From Phallusia mammillata (taxonomy: Eukaryota; Chordata; Ascidiacea; Phlebobranchia; Ascidiidae): a DNA stretch of 64,000 bases. Shown here piece by piece: positions 24,101 to 37,400 of the stretch (within the stretch, counting starts at the first letter, position 1; the number at the start of each line of letters is the position of its first letter). The position numbers were made by a program, and so were the translations under genes. The DNA lies in NCBI GenBank assembly GCA_003260075.1, contig QLIY01000917.1, positions 1 through 64,000 of the forward strand, given 5' to 3'. Below the pieces are notes generated by a model. That model did no database searches. It saw only the letters and a program-made list of their open reading frames with translations, and was not told where the DNA came from.

Positions 24101-24218
24101 TCACACTGAGATCTTCAGAAACTTTACCAGAATTATCCAAACATCACATTAAACTAAACATAGAGTTTACTTGGTAAAAAAATTCATGCTTCCTCTACTA
24201 AACTTGCTTGCTTTAGAT
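21141..24218. repeat. Non-coding stretch with two allele-overlap joins
   Basis: Copies: about 21798-22126 and 22137-22480 around a 10-G run (22127-22136); 22820-22924 and about 23168-23271, with 11-G runs at 22809-22819 and 22925-22935. No coding exon, tRNA or rRNA recognised in the rest. Confidence 0.65.
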
Positions 24219-24370
24219 CAGTGTTTCTTAACCTTTTTAGCGCTCGTACCCTTTGAGCTTTCATGAAATTTTCTCGTACCCCTGCGATGGTCTACAATGG
24301 CCGACGAAAGTAAATAAAATTATAATAATAGGAATTAAACTCAGTGTATTTATAAGTTATAAGTCTTGTA
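24219..24370 (+). mobile_element. hAT-type element, left end only
   Basis: Begins with CAGTGTTTCTTAACC, a typical hAT terminal repeat followed by divergent repeat sequence, and stops at a 10-G run (24371-24380). The right terminus is lost in that gap. Confidence 0.5.
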
Positions 24371-24380
24371 GGGGGGGGGG

Positions 24381-27300
24381 TTCAGAGTTCAGACCCATAT
24401 GTGGGAAAAGCTTTCCTGTGTAACAAGAACATATATCTTCCATTTGGTTCAAAGCTCATTTCCATTTCAAGCCCAAACGGATTCAATAACTACCTTTAAA
24501 ACAGAACTAAACCTCGGTTCAAAATTGTGGGTAACTATGTGCAAGCGGCGGAACCAACTACTTCGCCTCAAAGGGCATTGGGATTTCCGTTTTTATGCGG
24601 ACATATTTAACCAGATAATAGCCTCACAAGTATACGCACCCACGCTACAGCATAAACTGCGAAAGCAACGTTACAAAGAGATCAAATAAAGCCTTTACCG
24701 TACGGGGGGGGGGGCATTGGGATTTCCGCTTTTATGCGGACATATTTAACCAGCTAATAGCCTCACAAGTATACACACCCACGCTACAGCATAGACTGCG
24801 AAAGCAACGTTACAAAGAGATCAAATAAAGCCTTTACCGTACGCAGTTGTATATGAAGCTTTAAGGGTCTGTAAATCAGTAACCGCCTATCCGCTATTTG
24901 TCTGACGTGTGTGTTTAGTGTCACGAGAATGACGTCGTTTCGATGGTGTCACGTGATCTGAAAGATTAATGTCCCTCTGGATGAAGTTTTTGTGGTTTAT
25001 GAAAGGTTTGATATGACATGATGACATCGATCGACAAAAATGAAGACAATGGCGGGCTGGTCGGCGAATAAACCTACTTCTAAACTCACAATACAAACAT
25101 GCCCAAATCCGTTAAAAAAGTGTTGCAGGTTTTTGTAAAGTTTTCTCTGAAGTCTGTCACAAAAGTTGTGTTCCTTGGGAAGAATTGTGATGATTTCACA
25201 GGTACTACTTAAAAAGACAACGGTTATAGGCAACCGACTTTTGTTAAACGGGGGGGGGGAGCAGGTTTTTGTAAAGTTTACTCTGAAGTCTGTCACAAAA
25301 GTTGGGTTCCTTGGGAAGAATTGTGATGATTTCACAAGTACTACTTAAAAAGACAACGGTTATAGGCAACCGACTTTTGTTAAACTCGCGTCAGCAATTA
25401 AACTGTTTGATAACAGATTTGTTTGAACTGTATCAAACATTCATCTAACACCAGAAACACACCTAACACGAAACTTCATGAAAACTTGTTCCTAACATAA
25501 TCTTAATTTATCAGGGATTTTTAACAATTCTAAAATTAATGCTGCCACGTTCTTGCATCTGTTCTTCAATCTGATGTAAATAATTGACATGCAATGTTAT
25601 TGATTCTGGCCTGACAAACAATCTGATTAATTATTGTTATATTTACCTTAACTTTCGTCCATTGAAAAAAAAAAACTTATACATTCGACTCTGGAACTTC
25701 AAAACAGCCAATACAAAAAAACAATGACAAACAGGCAAAAACGTCAGTTAAAAACACAACAAGGTTCGGAAAGAATCAACAAAACAATTCTCCTTTTACC
25801 AATGCTTCGTCACCCTGTTGTAACAAGCTGCTTGTAAGTCGACGTACTCGATGTGGAAATCTTGCGAAAGTAACCTCGTCTCTTGCAACACCTGGACTTT
25901 CTAAAATTAGTCTTTCCTAGTCTGAAACTCAAACTCCCCAATTCGCAAAGAAAACTTTTCAGTGACGACGAAAGGCACACTTCAAATCATACGTTTGTTT
26001 GAACTCAGGAAATGTAAATAAGAGTTTCATTTAACCAACTATATTGGCTTAAGACCAAATATATTTAGTACTTTTTCTATGGAGAAGACAGCTTCTTAAA
26101 CTATCTGTGAAAGAAACGACTTACGGACTAACATAAATACCAATACGAGTTGTTTTAAAAATACCAAAGAGTTGCCAAGCAACAAGCAATTTACATATTC
26201 TCAACAAGTTGCCACCCCCCAAAACACACAGTTCAATACTTCACCCTACTCTTCATTTTCCGCTCTCGTCAACAGAGTTTCAAAAACCATGGGCGGACTT
26301 CTCCGTATTCACTGGGCATCGATTCGGTTGACTTGTCCTGTCAGGCACAAAACTTTATTTTCAGCCTTCCCGCTCGCACTGGGGTACTGCCCTGCTATCA
26401 TGCTCAATGAAGCATCCAACCCAAACCCCCTGCTTAGTGTTACAACATATGCGTCAGCGCTATAATGGGGTGAATTCCTAAAGTGAGCTGTTTGGAAAGT
26501 CGTTTTGGACAAAAACAACACAGCAGTAATGTAAACACACTGGTACTTATTACGCGTGCAGAGTAGATTTAAAAACTCGATCGGTGAACTGAAGTTCTTT
26601 TTTAACAATATTTGCGAAACATTCAACTTTCTTGCATAAGGGGGGGGGGCAGATTTAAAAACTCGATCGGTGAACTTTAAAAACTCGATCGGTGAAAAGT
26701 TCTTTTTTAACAATATTTGCGAAACATTCAACTTTCTTGCATAAACCTGGAGTTCCAAATACGACCAAACAAGCTGTTTTTACATACTTTTACGTTGTTG
26801 CCATTACGTTTAAATTAGATGAAAAGAAAATGAGAGCTATCTGCAAAGTCCGATTGTTTGCACAAAAGACATTCAATATAAAAAGATTCAACGATGTTTT
26901 AACTGTATAAGACAGGACGATCGATTGAGGCAAGTTTAAGCGATAAATATGAAAATTTTCTTCTTTACAACTCCAGTCCCATATACAAAGAACCATTTGA
27001 CCAGGCTGTGGCTTGAGAATCCTTATCTTATCATTCGCTGTAAGACTCAACAGATAAAATTCGTGGCATCCGTGTCTATGCTGTACATAAAGCAAGCCCA
27101 ACATAAGTCGAGGTTGTACACACAGCGGTTTCTCGATCATTTACCCATACGATTTCAACTTAGGGGACAACCACTTTACGCGTTGTCCTTTACATATACC
27201 TTTTCCAGAATCTACTGTCAGAATATCGTTGCATATTATGTTTAAAAAAAGTTAGGTAAAAATCTGTATGTACTTTTGTAAAATATTTGTTAACAGCAGA

Positions 27301-28168
27301 AATTTTGTTTTTCTTGTCATGTGGCCGTTATGTTTAAAAATATGTGGAATTTTAAAGCTGGCTGTTTGACTCAGACAATAAAAATAAATCAACAACAGTC
27401 AGTGGACATGTAATCCCCAAAGATTGGTTTATCGACAATTCAAAAGATGTTCAGACTCTTTTTCAAAGACTCTAGACAAGTCATAAAGGGAAATTCTTTG
27501 GCACGTAACCTAAAATAGCAACAGGCACAAAGACTGACTATTATAGCCAGCTACATGTAAAAACACGTTTCACAAAGCAAAGCAACAATGGGCTTTACTA
27601 TTAACCACACCAAAGGTAAAGTTCATTTTGGCCATCGTCTCGGTCACGTGTACGTTTACGCCTGGTCGGTTTTCGCATCCAATTTCACACAAGTCGATTT
27701 CACGAGCCTCCAACGCCGCCAAGACTTGAAGCACATATACTTTACTTTTCGTATTTCTTTAACGTAGATTGTAGTGAATGTTGGCACAGAGGTTCGGCAT
27801 CTGGTAATAGATCTATTTTAGGTAATTTTGTGGCTGAACCGGTCACGAACAAAGATATAATACCGGAAAAATACAGTTCGAAATATATGGCCAAAGAAAC
27901 TGAATTTACGGGGAGAAATTGAGTTTAACGGGAAACATCAGGGAATTATGTTTGCCGTGTCGGTTAGCGCCTGGTAGAACGGCATTTTTATTGCTAAGTA
28001 CACTAAATAAAATTCAAAGATCTTCTTGCTGAGAATTGTATCATTGGTGTTCTTACCGTCCGCCCTTTAGATGTGCCGCTTAGAATTTACATTTGTTTTC
28101 CATTAGGGAACTTATGTTGCAAATTTTGAACATATGTTTTACCTACAATGAGAATTCAATAAACTTAC
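24381..28168. other. Non-coding stretch with allele-overlap joins
   Basis: Copies: 24577-24703 and 24715-24843 (G run 24704-24714); 25124-25249 and 25260-25386 (G run 25250-25259); 26562-26639 and 26650-26742 (G run 26640-26649). A 96-residue plus-strand frame at 24399-24689 matches no family I know. Possible further 3' exons of the kringle gene may lie near 27600-27720, but phases do not fit and I make no call. Confidence 0.45.
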
Positions 28169-28814
28169 GGGCATGTAACATTGCATCTTTTGGCATTCTT
28201 TTGACCTTTTACAGCTGGCGGTCCGATACACCTGTAACTGATCCCTTGAAAAATAACCTTGCTATTTCGTCCAAAGCTACGTGAGGTGACTGGGACCCTG
28301 GTAAACCTCGCAACATACCACGAAGCGTCATCAATGTCACGTGTGCAGGCCCAGCCAATCACGCGCAGTCTTTGAACGACGAAGCAGCGCCGAAGAGGAC
28401 CGGTGCTGGTGGAAAGCTTGTCACTTTGTTTGGGCGTTCGAGGTACTGGTTCGCAGCGAAGCGTATTGATTGTGGTGTAACGCACCTCGCATTGGTATTT
28501 GCGTTTCCCGTCTCTTGAAGTAATCGTGACATTATCGCGCTTTTCGTCAGAAGTTCCATGACCGCCATGAACCCGCCGCGTTTTCCTTGTTTGACGGATA
28601 CTGGTTCTTGAAGTCCATTGAAACATTTTTTGCATCCAATCGGTCATTGTGCGTTGTGATATGGACTGTTTTGACACTCTCGTCCTGGCTTTGGTGGTCT
28701 TTGTTGCTAGATTACGGTACAAGTTTATGCCTGGGGTCTTTGTTTCTTTGCTTGTCACTTTACGTTTCCTGTTTGCTGCTACACGCATCCTTTTAGCACC
28801 TGGTCTTGTGTATT
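28169..28814 (-). CDS. Cys-rich extracellular-type exon, probable 3' exon of kringle gene
   Basis: An open frame of about 215 residues with an acceptor before 28814 (TTTCGTACAG) and a good donor after 28169 (GTAAGT). The N-terminal third is very basic. The C-terminal half carries spaced cysteines in YQC, LRC, RRC, WAC, YRC, RC and TCP, plus one NVT sequon at each end. I do not recognise the domain. Strand and position fit the kringle gene, but the phase (one base needed) does not match the exon at 29767-29880. Confidence 0.45.
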
Positions 28815-31800
28815 CTGTACGAAACAAATGGATGGATTTTGTGACAAAGTGTTGTTTTCTACAACGCCTTAGTTCCGGAGAGTCGTTTTTATTTGTCTGC
28901 GTTTATGTAGCAGGAACAAATAAAGTAAACAGGGCAATGGGTGAAATCCTGCTATAATACTCACGTGCTGGGTTGCTGTAAAAACTAACCTTCGTTACAC
29001 AATGGTTGTCCATGCGCTTTGTTGGTTAACGTCCCCTTTATAATCTGTCCATTGCGATCCGCACACCAGCAGTACGTTTTCCAGCACTACGCACAAATGA
29101 TATACAGCAACATAATATTTAACTGTAACAGTTGTGTAGCCAAAAAACAATTGAAAACGCACTCATATAGCAAAACTGTGTAGGGAATGCTGTGAACACA
29201 AGGTTTGGAGTGAAACTAGTTAACTGTATAGCAGACAGCTACAACTTTACAAAAGTTAGTGTGAACATGAGGTATGGTCATTTTCGATGTACCCATGCAG
29301 TCAGTGGTTTCTTAATAGACCCAAGGGCACAATAGTAGAGCATGAAATTTGATGCGATGACGCACACACCAAGTTTTATGAGATGACAACGCTCTAACGC
29401 AGGGGTGGGCAACCTTTGTCACTGTGGGGCCAAATACAATTGCGGTAATTAGATCGCGGGCCGCACCTTTATATAACACAAAATGATTTTACCTCGTTGC
29501 ATATTAAAAGTAAAATTCGCATTTGATTCTCGCAGCATATTGCCAAGTCGTAGAAAAATAGCACAGGCGCACTAATCTGCTCAAAAATATATAATAATTG
29601 GACTCGTTTGCCAGTACATTTGAAGTCCAAGTGTCTTTGCGGGCCGCACAACATTTAATCAAGGGCCGCATGTGGCCCGCGGGCCGCAGGTTGCCCACCC
29701 CTGCTCTAACGCAACCCAAAAATAGACGCCAGTGACAATTTCAAATGGCCGCGTCGTTAAATGCACCTGTAAACTGTCGAACGTTCCGTCCATTTTGCAG
29801 TTTGGAATCCAAGTTGTTTCCAGCAATGGCGGGACATGGATAACACGAACTGTTCGTTGTCTTAAGCGCCAACAAGGCGTCTTTGAATAAGAATACAAAT
29901 TGAATGACAGCTGTCTTCCGAGACGATAAAATTAAATATGAAAATTTCACAATAGCCAATACATGTGCTATTAAATATTATTAAGTCGGGATGGTGAACA
30001 GATAACATAACAAGGAAACATGTATTGATAAAACTTACGCATTTAGGAACCCCGCAAGCTTGCCAAAGTACGTATTTTTTGGTTTCCAGAAAGCACCAAG
30101 GTTTGCCTGATTTATCCGGGTCCCTGCAGTAATTGTGATCAAGAAGGCCTGAAAGATACGGGGTGAAGATTTTGTGTATTTTGTTTGGTGGTCACTCATG
30201 ATATCGATGTTATACTCAGTCAAGTCTTAGTTAAACACTCGCGACTTTGTAAAACTGTTGTGAACCAATTTTACAAAATGCCAATCCTTCTTCAAGAACA
30301 ATTAAATGAAACCACAAAGCATTTAAGTCATGCATATGTGTAATAAGAAATATTCACACAAACAAATTGAATCCAAAACAGAGTCTGCGCTCACATTACA
30401 AAAACCGAGGTTTAAATTTGCTTCATGCTTTTTAGCAATGAAAACGATTTAGGTACGTATAATGCTACACGAATTTAACGACTGTTAGAACATTTCGAAC
30501 TCAGGGTTGACCTATTATAAAACCTTGCCTTTGTGGTGCATGTCTCTTATCGTATGATTAGCCACCATGATTTCAGCGTCATCTCTGCCGCCATCTTGTG
30601 GGGACAAGTACCAGACACTGTCCTGGACCCGTTTACTTTTTCGTTCTTGTGCTGCCATCAAGCGCTGATGCAACCAATACGAGAATACGCTCCATTTTGA
30701 GCAAGGCATTCCTGTTTCTGTGTAAGCAACCTTTCCCAAATACAAGTGCGAATTTCCTATAAAGTTTAGACAGCAAGTTTTGTAACAAAAAAACAAAGAA
30801 GAATTGACAAAAATGATTTTTAGGCTTAAATTAAGTTTTAATCATAGGCTTAAATTGAGCCCTTCAAACGCATGTATATAGATCATCTTCTGTATGATAC
30901 AAAGAAAATACAAAAATCAAACGACCGAATATTTATACACTTTGCCGGTATTTTTCAGTGTTGCGTATAGGTTATAGTACACAAAACTCATAATCATTTG
31001 CTGTATGCTAGAGGCCATCACATTTAGGTTGTAAGCAAACAGCATGACCAGTTTACCTTCTTCATAACAACCTCCTTCGTCAGTGTAAATTGGGGGGGGG
31101 GATCCAAAACTCCCTGCGCTCACATTATAAAATGCGAGGTTTTAGGATATAAATTTGCTTCATGCTTTCAAGCAATGAAAATGATTTAGGAACATACAAT
31201 GTTATACAAAGTTATTTAACGAGAGACTGTTAGAACAATTTGAACTCAAGATTGGTCTACAATGAAACCTTGCCTTTGTGGTGCATGTCTCTTATCGTAT
31301 GATTAGCCACCATGATTTCAGCGTCATCTCTGCCGCTATCTTGTGGGGACAAGTACCAGACACTGTCCTTGATTCGATTGTTTTTTCGTTCTTGTGCTGC
31401 CATCAAGCGCTGATGCAACCAATATGAGAATACGCTCCATTTTGAGCAAGGCATTCCAGTTTCTGTGTATGATACCTTTCCCAAATACTGGTGTGAATCT
31501 CCTATAAAGTTTGAGCAGCAAGTTGTTTGTTGTCACAAAAAAGAAATTGACTGATATGATTTTTTAAAGCAACTATTTGGTGTGTTCACTGCGACATGAT
31601 CTAAAGAAGACAGCTTGAAGATGCATTTAATCTTAACATGAGTCATTCAAACGCATCTGTATAGATCATCTTCTGTCTTTTAAACAAAATAAATCAGTCA
31701 AACGACCGGATATTTATACTTTGTCGATTTTTTAGTCTTCGTAGGTTAAGCTCATAATTATTTGCTGTGAATTTGCATATTAACTGAAAATTAGGCCACC

Positions 31801-32308
31801 AATTGTATTTCAATTGTAAGGCATCGATGACCAGTTTACCTTCTTCATAACAACCTCCTTCGTCAGTGTAAATTTCAAACGGTTGAAAGAAAGGAAAATC
31901 GTCCTGGGTAGGACGACTTCGATCAAAAAGAGTGCCTTCCAAGTCAATAGGGCGATTTGATCTAGGTTGGCCATTTTCATCCAGATCAACCATTCTCTGT
32001 GGTTCGATATTAAAGATTTCTTGCAAAATTGCCCTTGCCCTCAATCTCCATTGTAGTCGACAAGCAAATGAGTCCTGAATAAAGAGGTAGGCAAATAAAG
32101 TCGAGACAATTTTGTTGAGCCAAAGTCATGAAAATCCGATATTAATACGTAACCTCAACGCCAAATTGTGTTAGCAAACTAGCAGAAAATGCCAAAGCTC
32201 TGGCCCAATCAAAACTATGATAAAACGGGTCATACAACACAACGTTACAACCAAACTAACCTGAACATGTAAAATCAAACAAATACCAAAAACAACTCGA
32301 ACAATCAT
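28169..32308 (-). CDS. Secreted kringle-domain protein (partial model)
   Basis: Exon 1 (32261-32308) encodes MIVRVVFGICLILHVQ, a signal peptide. Exon 2 (31840-32074) enters in phase and ends at GGCYEEG. Exon 3 (31364-31501) carries YLGKVSYTETGMPCSKW. Exon 4 (30039-30148) carries DHNYCRDPDKSGKPWCF, then QAC and PKC. Together these form one kringle with all six cysteines (CYEEG, PC, NYC, PWC, QAC, PKC). Exon 5 (29767-29880) adds 38 residues with two Cys. A further large exon (28169-28814) is Cys-rich and basic, but its link to exon 5 does not phase, so an exon may be missing. Exon 3 has a second copy at 30619-30756. The family beyond the kringle is unknown; a ROR-like or protease context is not shown. 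Confidence 0.72.
29400..29703. mobile_element. Non-autonomous hAT element, 304 bp, complete
   Basis: Terminal inverted repeats CAGGGGTGGGCAACC and GGTTGCCCACCCCTG, flanked by the exact 8-bp target duplication CTCTAACG (29392-29399 and 29704-29711). There is no ORF for a transposase. It lies in an intron of the kringle gene. Confidence 0.92.
30369..31873. repeat. Allelic overlap copies containing kringle exon 3
   Basis: 30369-31091 is repeated at 31102-31873 around a 10-G run (31092-31101). The left copy holds exon 3 (30619-30756) and the 3' tip of exon 2 (about 31061-31091). The right copy holds exon 3 at 31364-31501. The exon 3 copies are equal in length and differ at a handful of residues. 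Confidence 0.8.
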
Positions 32309-34498
32309 GTTCCAAAAAAGACTTTCAGATCTAACCTGACAGAGTTTTATTTTACGAGTTTTAACTAATTACCGTTTAACGTTTCAGCACACATGGCGAT
32401 ATTTAACAACACGAATTGCTCTCTTGTTGGCTGACAGATGATATGCAATAGGGGTACATACCACTTGAAATAATTGTTGTTTCAATGTCTTGTAAAGAGT
32501 TACTGCATCCGTAATGTTCTGGTACAATTAATACGTCTACAGCCGTTCGTTTGCCATTAAATATAGGATATTATCATGTATAAATTCGCTAACAAGAGAC
32601 TCGCAGGTGTTTTTTTTGTTTTCATGAATGAAAATTTGAAGACAAGCTTACACACTGGGGGCGCAATTTTTAAAGGTGTTCCGAATTCTTTGACGTCAAA
32701 TTGTCAGTCAGCGTGTTGCTGGGAACGGCAAGCTATTGTTGTTACGGAAGCTTGTTATTGTTTGATAAGAGATATTATAAATTATAAATTTCGTTTTTAC
32801 AGCCATGTTCGACAGTGATTTGGTGCTGTTAGTTGTATGTGGGAAATTGTGCAGTATTTTGCGATGCAGTGTGCGACTTTTATGGGAAAAATGTCTTTTA
32901 ATTGGTTGTGTCGGTCCAGTGTTAATTGCTTAATATGTGATATGTGAACCTACACTAATTGGTGAAAAACTTTGTTAAGTTATTTCAAAGATATAATGAG
33001 TCAAGTTTTAGCATTGAGTTCTGACAAATGATAGCTATCTTGTAAGTTGTAACCACAAACACGGTACATCCTGTAATCTGAAAGGTGGCAAAATGTAGCA
33101 ACTTGAAAAAAATATGTGCCAGTGTGTTTGCAAGTGTCCTTCCCTAAATTGAGATTCAAATTAGACAATTCTTGATCAACTACAATTAGACAAAATTTGT
33201 TTTTTGAAATTCATTCAGTCAAACACTTTTTTTCAAAGGTTTTGCATTTTCTCTGTTATGTTTGTGCAGAACTTGTGACATTATATTTTATACATTCGTA
33301 ACCTGATATAGTTTTTCTGTTGTTGAGTAGATATCACATAAATAGAAAACAATATTGGTGAAAGTTTTTTACCTGTTTGTTCAACTTCTTTCATGATGTT
33401 GCACCAAGAAAATTATAATCACCAATCGAAAATTTGAGAATAATTTTGCCAACAAAAAGTCCACACTTCAAATCAGGTTTGTGCTGCACAAAAGTCTGGA
33501 ATAAACTAGTATAATTTAAATATCTAACACCTTTTGAAATAAATGAATAAACTTACGTTCATTTTTCATAAATAACAAAGTAACTTGAATAAAAAAAAAC
33601 AGTTTACCACCAGAGTAAAGTGAAACCTTTCATTTGATGTAAGCAACTGTAATAGTAATACGAAAAGTGGTTTCTGTAATGCAGCATTGTTGTGAAACAC
33701 TTTGACTGCTTTTGGAGCACCTTCAATTGCAAACTACAGTGAACAACTGAAACAATATCCAAACTGAGTTCTTGCTTAACATTGTTTGTCAGATATCCCT
33801 GTCTACAAACAGGGTAAAACTCTTGACTGTATCATCGTTATATCGATCATACAATCCCTAATTTATAAAACCTCTCTAAAATAGAGTTTCAAGTGATCTT
33901 CTAAGTACTTGAATGTGATAATTTGACTCTTACATGAAATGTGCTGCCGACTATGTGCACTGAACAGTCATTTATAATATATCCAACTGTAGAGACAATA
34001 TGCTTTGTACTGCAGGCAAACATAATGTCAAATAGTTTTATTGTGGTCTTTACAGCCAAGAAGTTGTATAAAATATTGATTGCCATGGCTATTGTTGTGT
34101 TTTATTGTGTTGTCTGTCTAATTAAAATATTTTTTTCTGGTTGGTTGGTCAGTATTGTATCGCCATACAAGTGTTTGGTGACTAAGATATAGTGCAGTAA
34201 ATAGAGTCTTGCTAACATCTGTTTAGTTTTAATTTTAAATGAGGCATTAAAGGTGAACAGCATTATGTCATTAAAGATATGTCCTTCACAGGTATGAGGC
34301 ATAGCCGTTCTTTATGTATTTATCTCAAAATCTGACATTTTTAAATGAGAATTTTGTGGTTGTTTTGTGTTGGCAAATGCATTTTTGTATCAAGGCCCCT
34401 AGGCATTTGAAACCTTTTCTTAGTATGATCCATACAAAGAGTTCAATATAATTTGGTGTTTTGTTTTTTAGAAAGCAGCCAATCACTTTACTGGAAAG
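32309..34498. other. Divergent intergenic region, kringle gene and KIF17
   Basis: About 2.2 kb between two start codons on opposite strands. TTTTTTAG at about 34465-34471, shortly before the KIF17 ATG, may be the acceptor of a 5' UTR intron. No other gene, RNA or mobile element recognised. Confidence 0.45.
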
Positions 34499-37400
34499 AT
34501 GGCAGAGGCAGTTAAAGTGATTGTTCGTTGCCGGCCACTCAATGACCGAGAAAAAAAGCTTAATTGCAAGGTAATGACATGTTTTTTTTATGTTTTAATT
34601 CAAATGAATGTAAGAAAAGTTTTTACAAACATGGACAATATTAAATGTCAATTTTAAAGATAGATTTTGCTCGTGTTTTCATTCAGTTTTTATGGTTTAG
34701 GCAACTAGATCCCAGTTTAGACTTTTGTTACTAATCCTAAAAACTATGTCAACAGAATATTGTGGATATGATAGACGACATGGGAAAATGTAGTATCAGA
34801 AAACCAGGATCCACTGACCAAGTGCCCAAGGAGTTTACTTTTGATGGTGCTTACTATGTCAACTCAACAACTGAACAAATTTACAATGACATCGCATATC
34901 CACTAGTTGAGGTGGGCAGTTTGTTGCTGCTTTTGTTGGGACAAGTCAATTGTATTTTACTTTTTGGTTGGAGGTTTTAGGGTTTAAGTTTATTGTTTTA
35001 TGACAAGCTTGTAGTGAATAAAAGGCAAGTGTGTTACTTTGAAATTGCCATCGCAAAATAGGATGTCAAAACCCCTGTACCGAAAAACTAAACTATTGAC
35101 ATTTTGTACTACAACTTTGCAAAGAGAAATATACAACAAGAATCAATAAAACTAACAAACAAAACTTTTCCAGTTTCTCANTTGTTTTGTGACAAGCTTG
35201 TAGTGAATAAAAGGCAAGTGTGTACTTTGAAATTGCCATCGCAAAATAGGATGTCAAAACCCCTGTACCGAAAAACTAAACTATTGACATTTTGTACTAC
35301 AACTTTGCAAAGAGAAATATACAACAAGAATCAATAAAACTAACAAACAAAACTTTTCCAGTTTCTCATATTTGATTTAAACCACCACTGGGTATTAATC
35401 TATTCAGCAAATGGAGTAGGATTTTAAAGCTTTATCTTAGTCCTTTGTATGTCAATACACCTTACATAAATAATTTATTATCACTGTCAAGATATGGTCA
35501 CAGTTGAGTTGATGTAAATAACCATTTTGTTACTGTTTTCCATGTGTTGCTATGACAGACGTAGTTAATATATTACTGTTGTAGCAACATTGTCCTCAAT
35601 TGTTTTGATAAAGATACATACAAACAAAATATATGGTACATAAACTAAAGAGTAATATAACAACAAAGAAAACAATAAAATTATTTTTCTCATTGTCTTC
35701 GGTGTAAAAATAAATCCTCAGACTTTATTTGATTTTTATTGGCAAGATCAACAAACTGCTTGACAACGACAAATCTTCTCCCAGCAATATTTAGATAATC
35801 ATCTTTCAAATCCTACTTGACCTTTGAACGTAAACCTCCACTTTGCCTTGACAAAGCTCTCTTACCACTTAAAGTGTGAATTGGTTCCTAGCAAATATAA
35901 GGGTTGGTATGCCAAAGACGGTAAAGTTTGGACCAGCTACGAATAAGTGACAGCACTAACCAGTTGTGAAGCATCTCAAGGATTACAAACCTTCTTAATT
36001 GATCACTTGAAAGCAATTTAGGGTTTTAGTTAATTTCGTTTCTTGGTGAAGATTTCTATTTGGTGTGTCCAAGTAGTACACAAAATTCTTAGCATTCAGA
36101 CTTTTGGGGAATCAATATCACACTTAACTGAGAATGGGAAATGATTTCCAAATAACAGAATCAGTCAATCAATTCACATCGAATTATTTTGCCTAACTGG
36201 AATATACATATATTTTTGTTTAAAATCCGCAGTTCCTTGTTCACATAGAATTGTCACAAACAGTGATGGTCAATGACCATGCTGCCTGTTGGAGGGTCTG
36301 ATATTGCTTAGTATAATCACTCTCATATCATATTTATTGCAGCAATCAAAAAGATGAGTAAATTATTAAGTCATAAGCGCAAGGTCTTTTTTTCTTTGTC
36401 AAAGCCAAAATGTTTCACTTTCGATCTTGTATTTATCTTTCCTTTCCATTTTTAATGTCTTGAAATTTTACACACAAATACTTTTTTCACAGGGAGTGGT
36501 TGAAGGCTACAATGGAACTGTGTTCGCTTACGGACAAACCGGCTGTGGAAAATCCTTCAGCATGCAAGGCATAGAAGATCCAGCAACACAACGTGGCATA
36601 ATTCCACGAGCTTTTCAACATATTTTTGAAAGCATAGAGGTGAATTAATATTTTATGATGTGGCAACACAACTAGTCTATAAGCTGTCAAAGTTACATGG
36701 TAATCTTTATTATCCGTAATGGTTTATCAAGCAGTAGGGATGGGCCGAGCCGAGCCAGAACCCCGGTACTCGGTACCGAGCATCGCCGTTTTTAATGCTT
36801 GGTGCTCGGCCGAGCAGTTGCACAAACTGACCCGAGCACTTAATTTGCATATTCATAGTAACATAAGAAAATTTTGTTTGAAAGGGTATACAAGAACAAA
36901 AATGACTGTTTATTTAAATACGTTATGATTGTGAAAAAAACGTGTACTTCATGTGCCCGTACAGCAGGGGTGTCCAAACTGCGGCCCGCGGGCCAAATGC
37001 GGCCCCCGACGGCATTTCAAGTGGCCCGCGGCTGTTTTTTTTTAAATTGTGTTGCGTATGGCCCGCCATAGTTTGGAACTTTGGATTAAGTTTTTGGGTT
37101 TTGGCGACGCTACATCACGCAAAAGCTTTCCATGGAACTTCATTTACCGGTAAAAAGGAAGGTGCTGACTCAACAAAATCACAAAATTTCCTTAAATCCT
37201 GTAAATTTGTGTCTTAATTCTGAAAAAACGTTGGCCCGCGGGCGTCTTTACCTGGTAAAATTTGGCCTCCGTTAAAAAAAGTTTGGACACCCCTGCCGTA
37301 CAGCTTAATACACCGTTGGTGACGTAAGCGGCGTTGTAATGCTAAAACTTGCGTTTAATAGGGAATGTTTGTGACGTCATAATGCACCCGAGCACCGAGC

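Noticed and set aside
24399..24689. 96-residue plus-strand ORF
   Set aside because: The tail is open in both allele copies, but there is no family match, splice context or start support. Left as non-coding.
27600..27720. Further Cys-containing exon of the kringle gene
   Set aside because: An open stretch with CEIGC exists on the minus strand, but no acceptor and phase combination links it to the exon ending at 28169.
30369..31873. Two tandem kringles in one protein
   Set aside because: The copies are separated by a 10-G run and share intron sequence, so they look like two alleles of a single exon.
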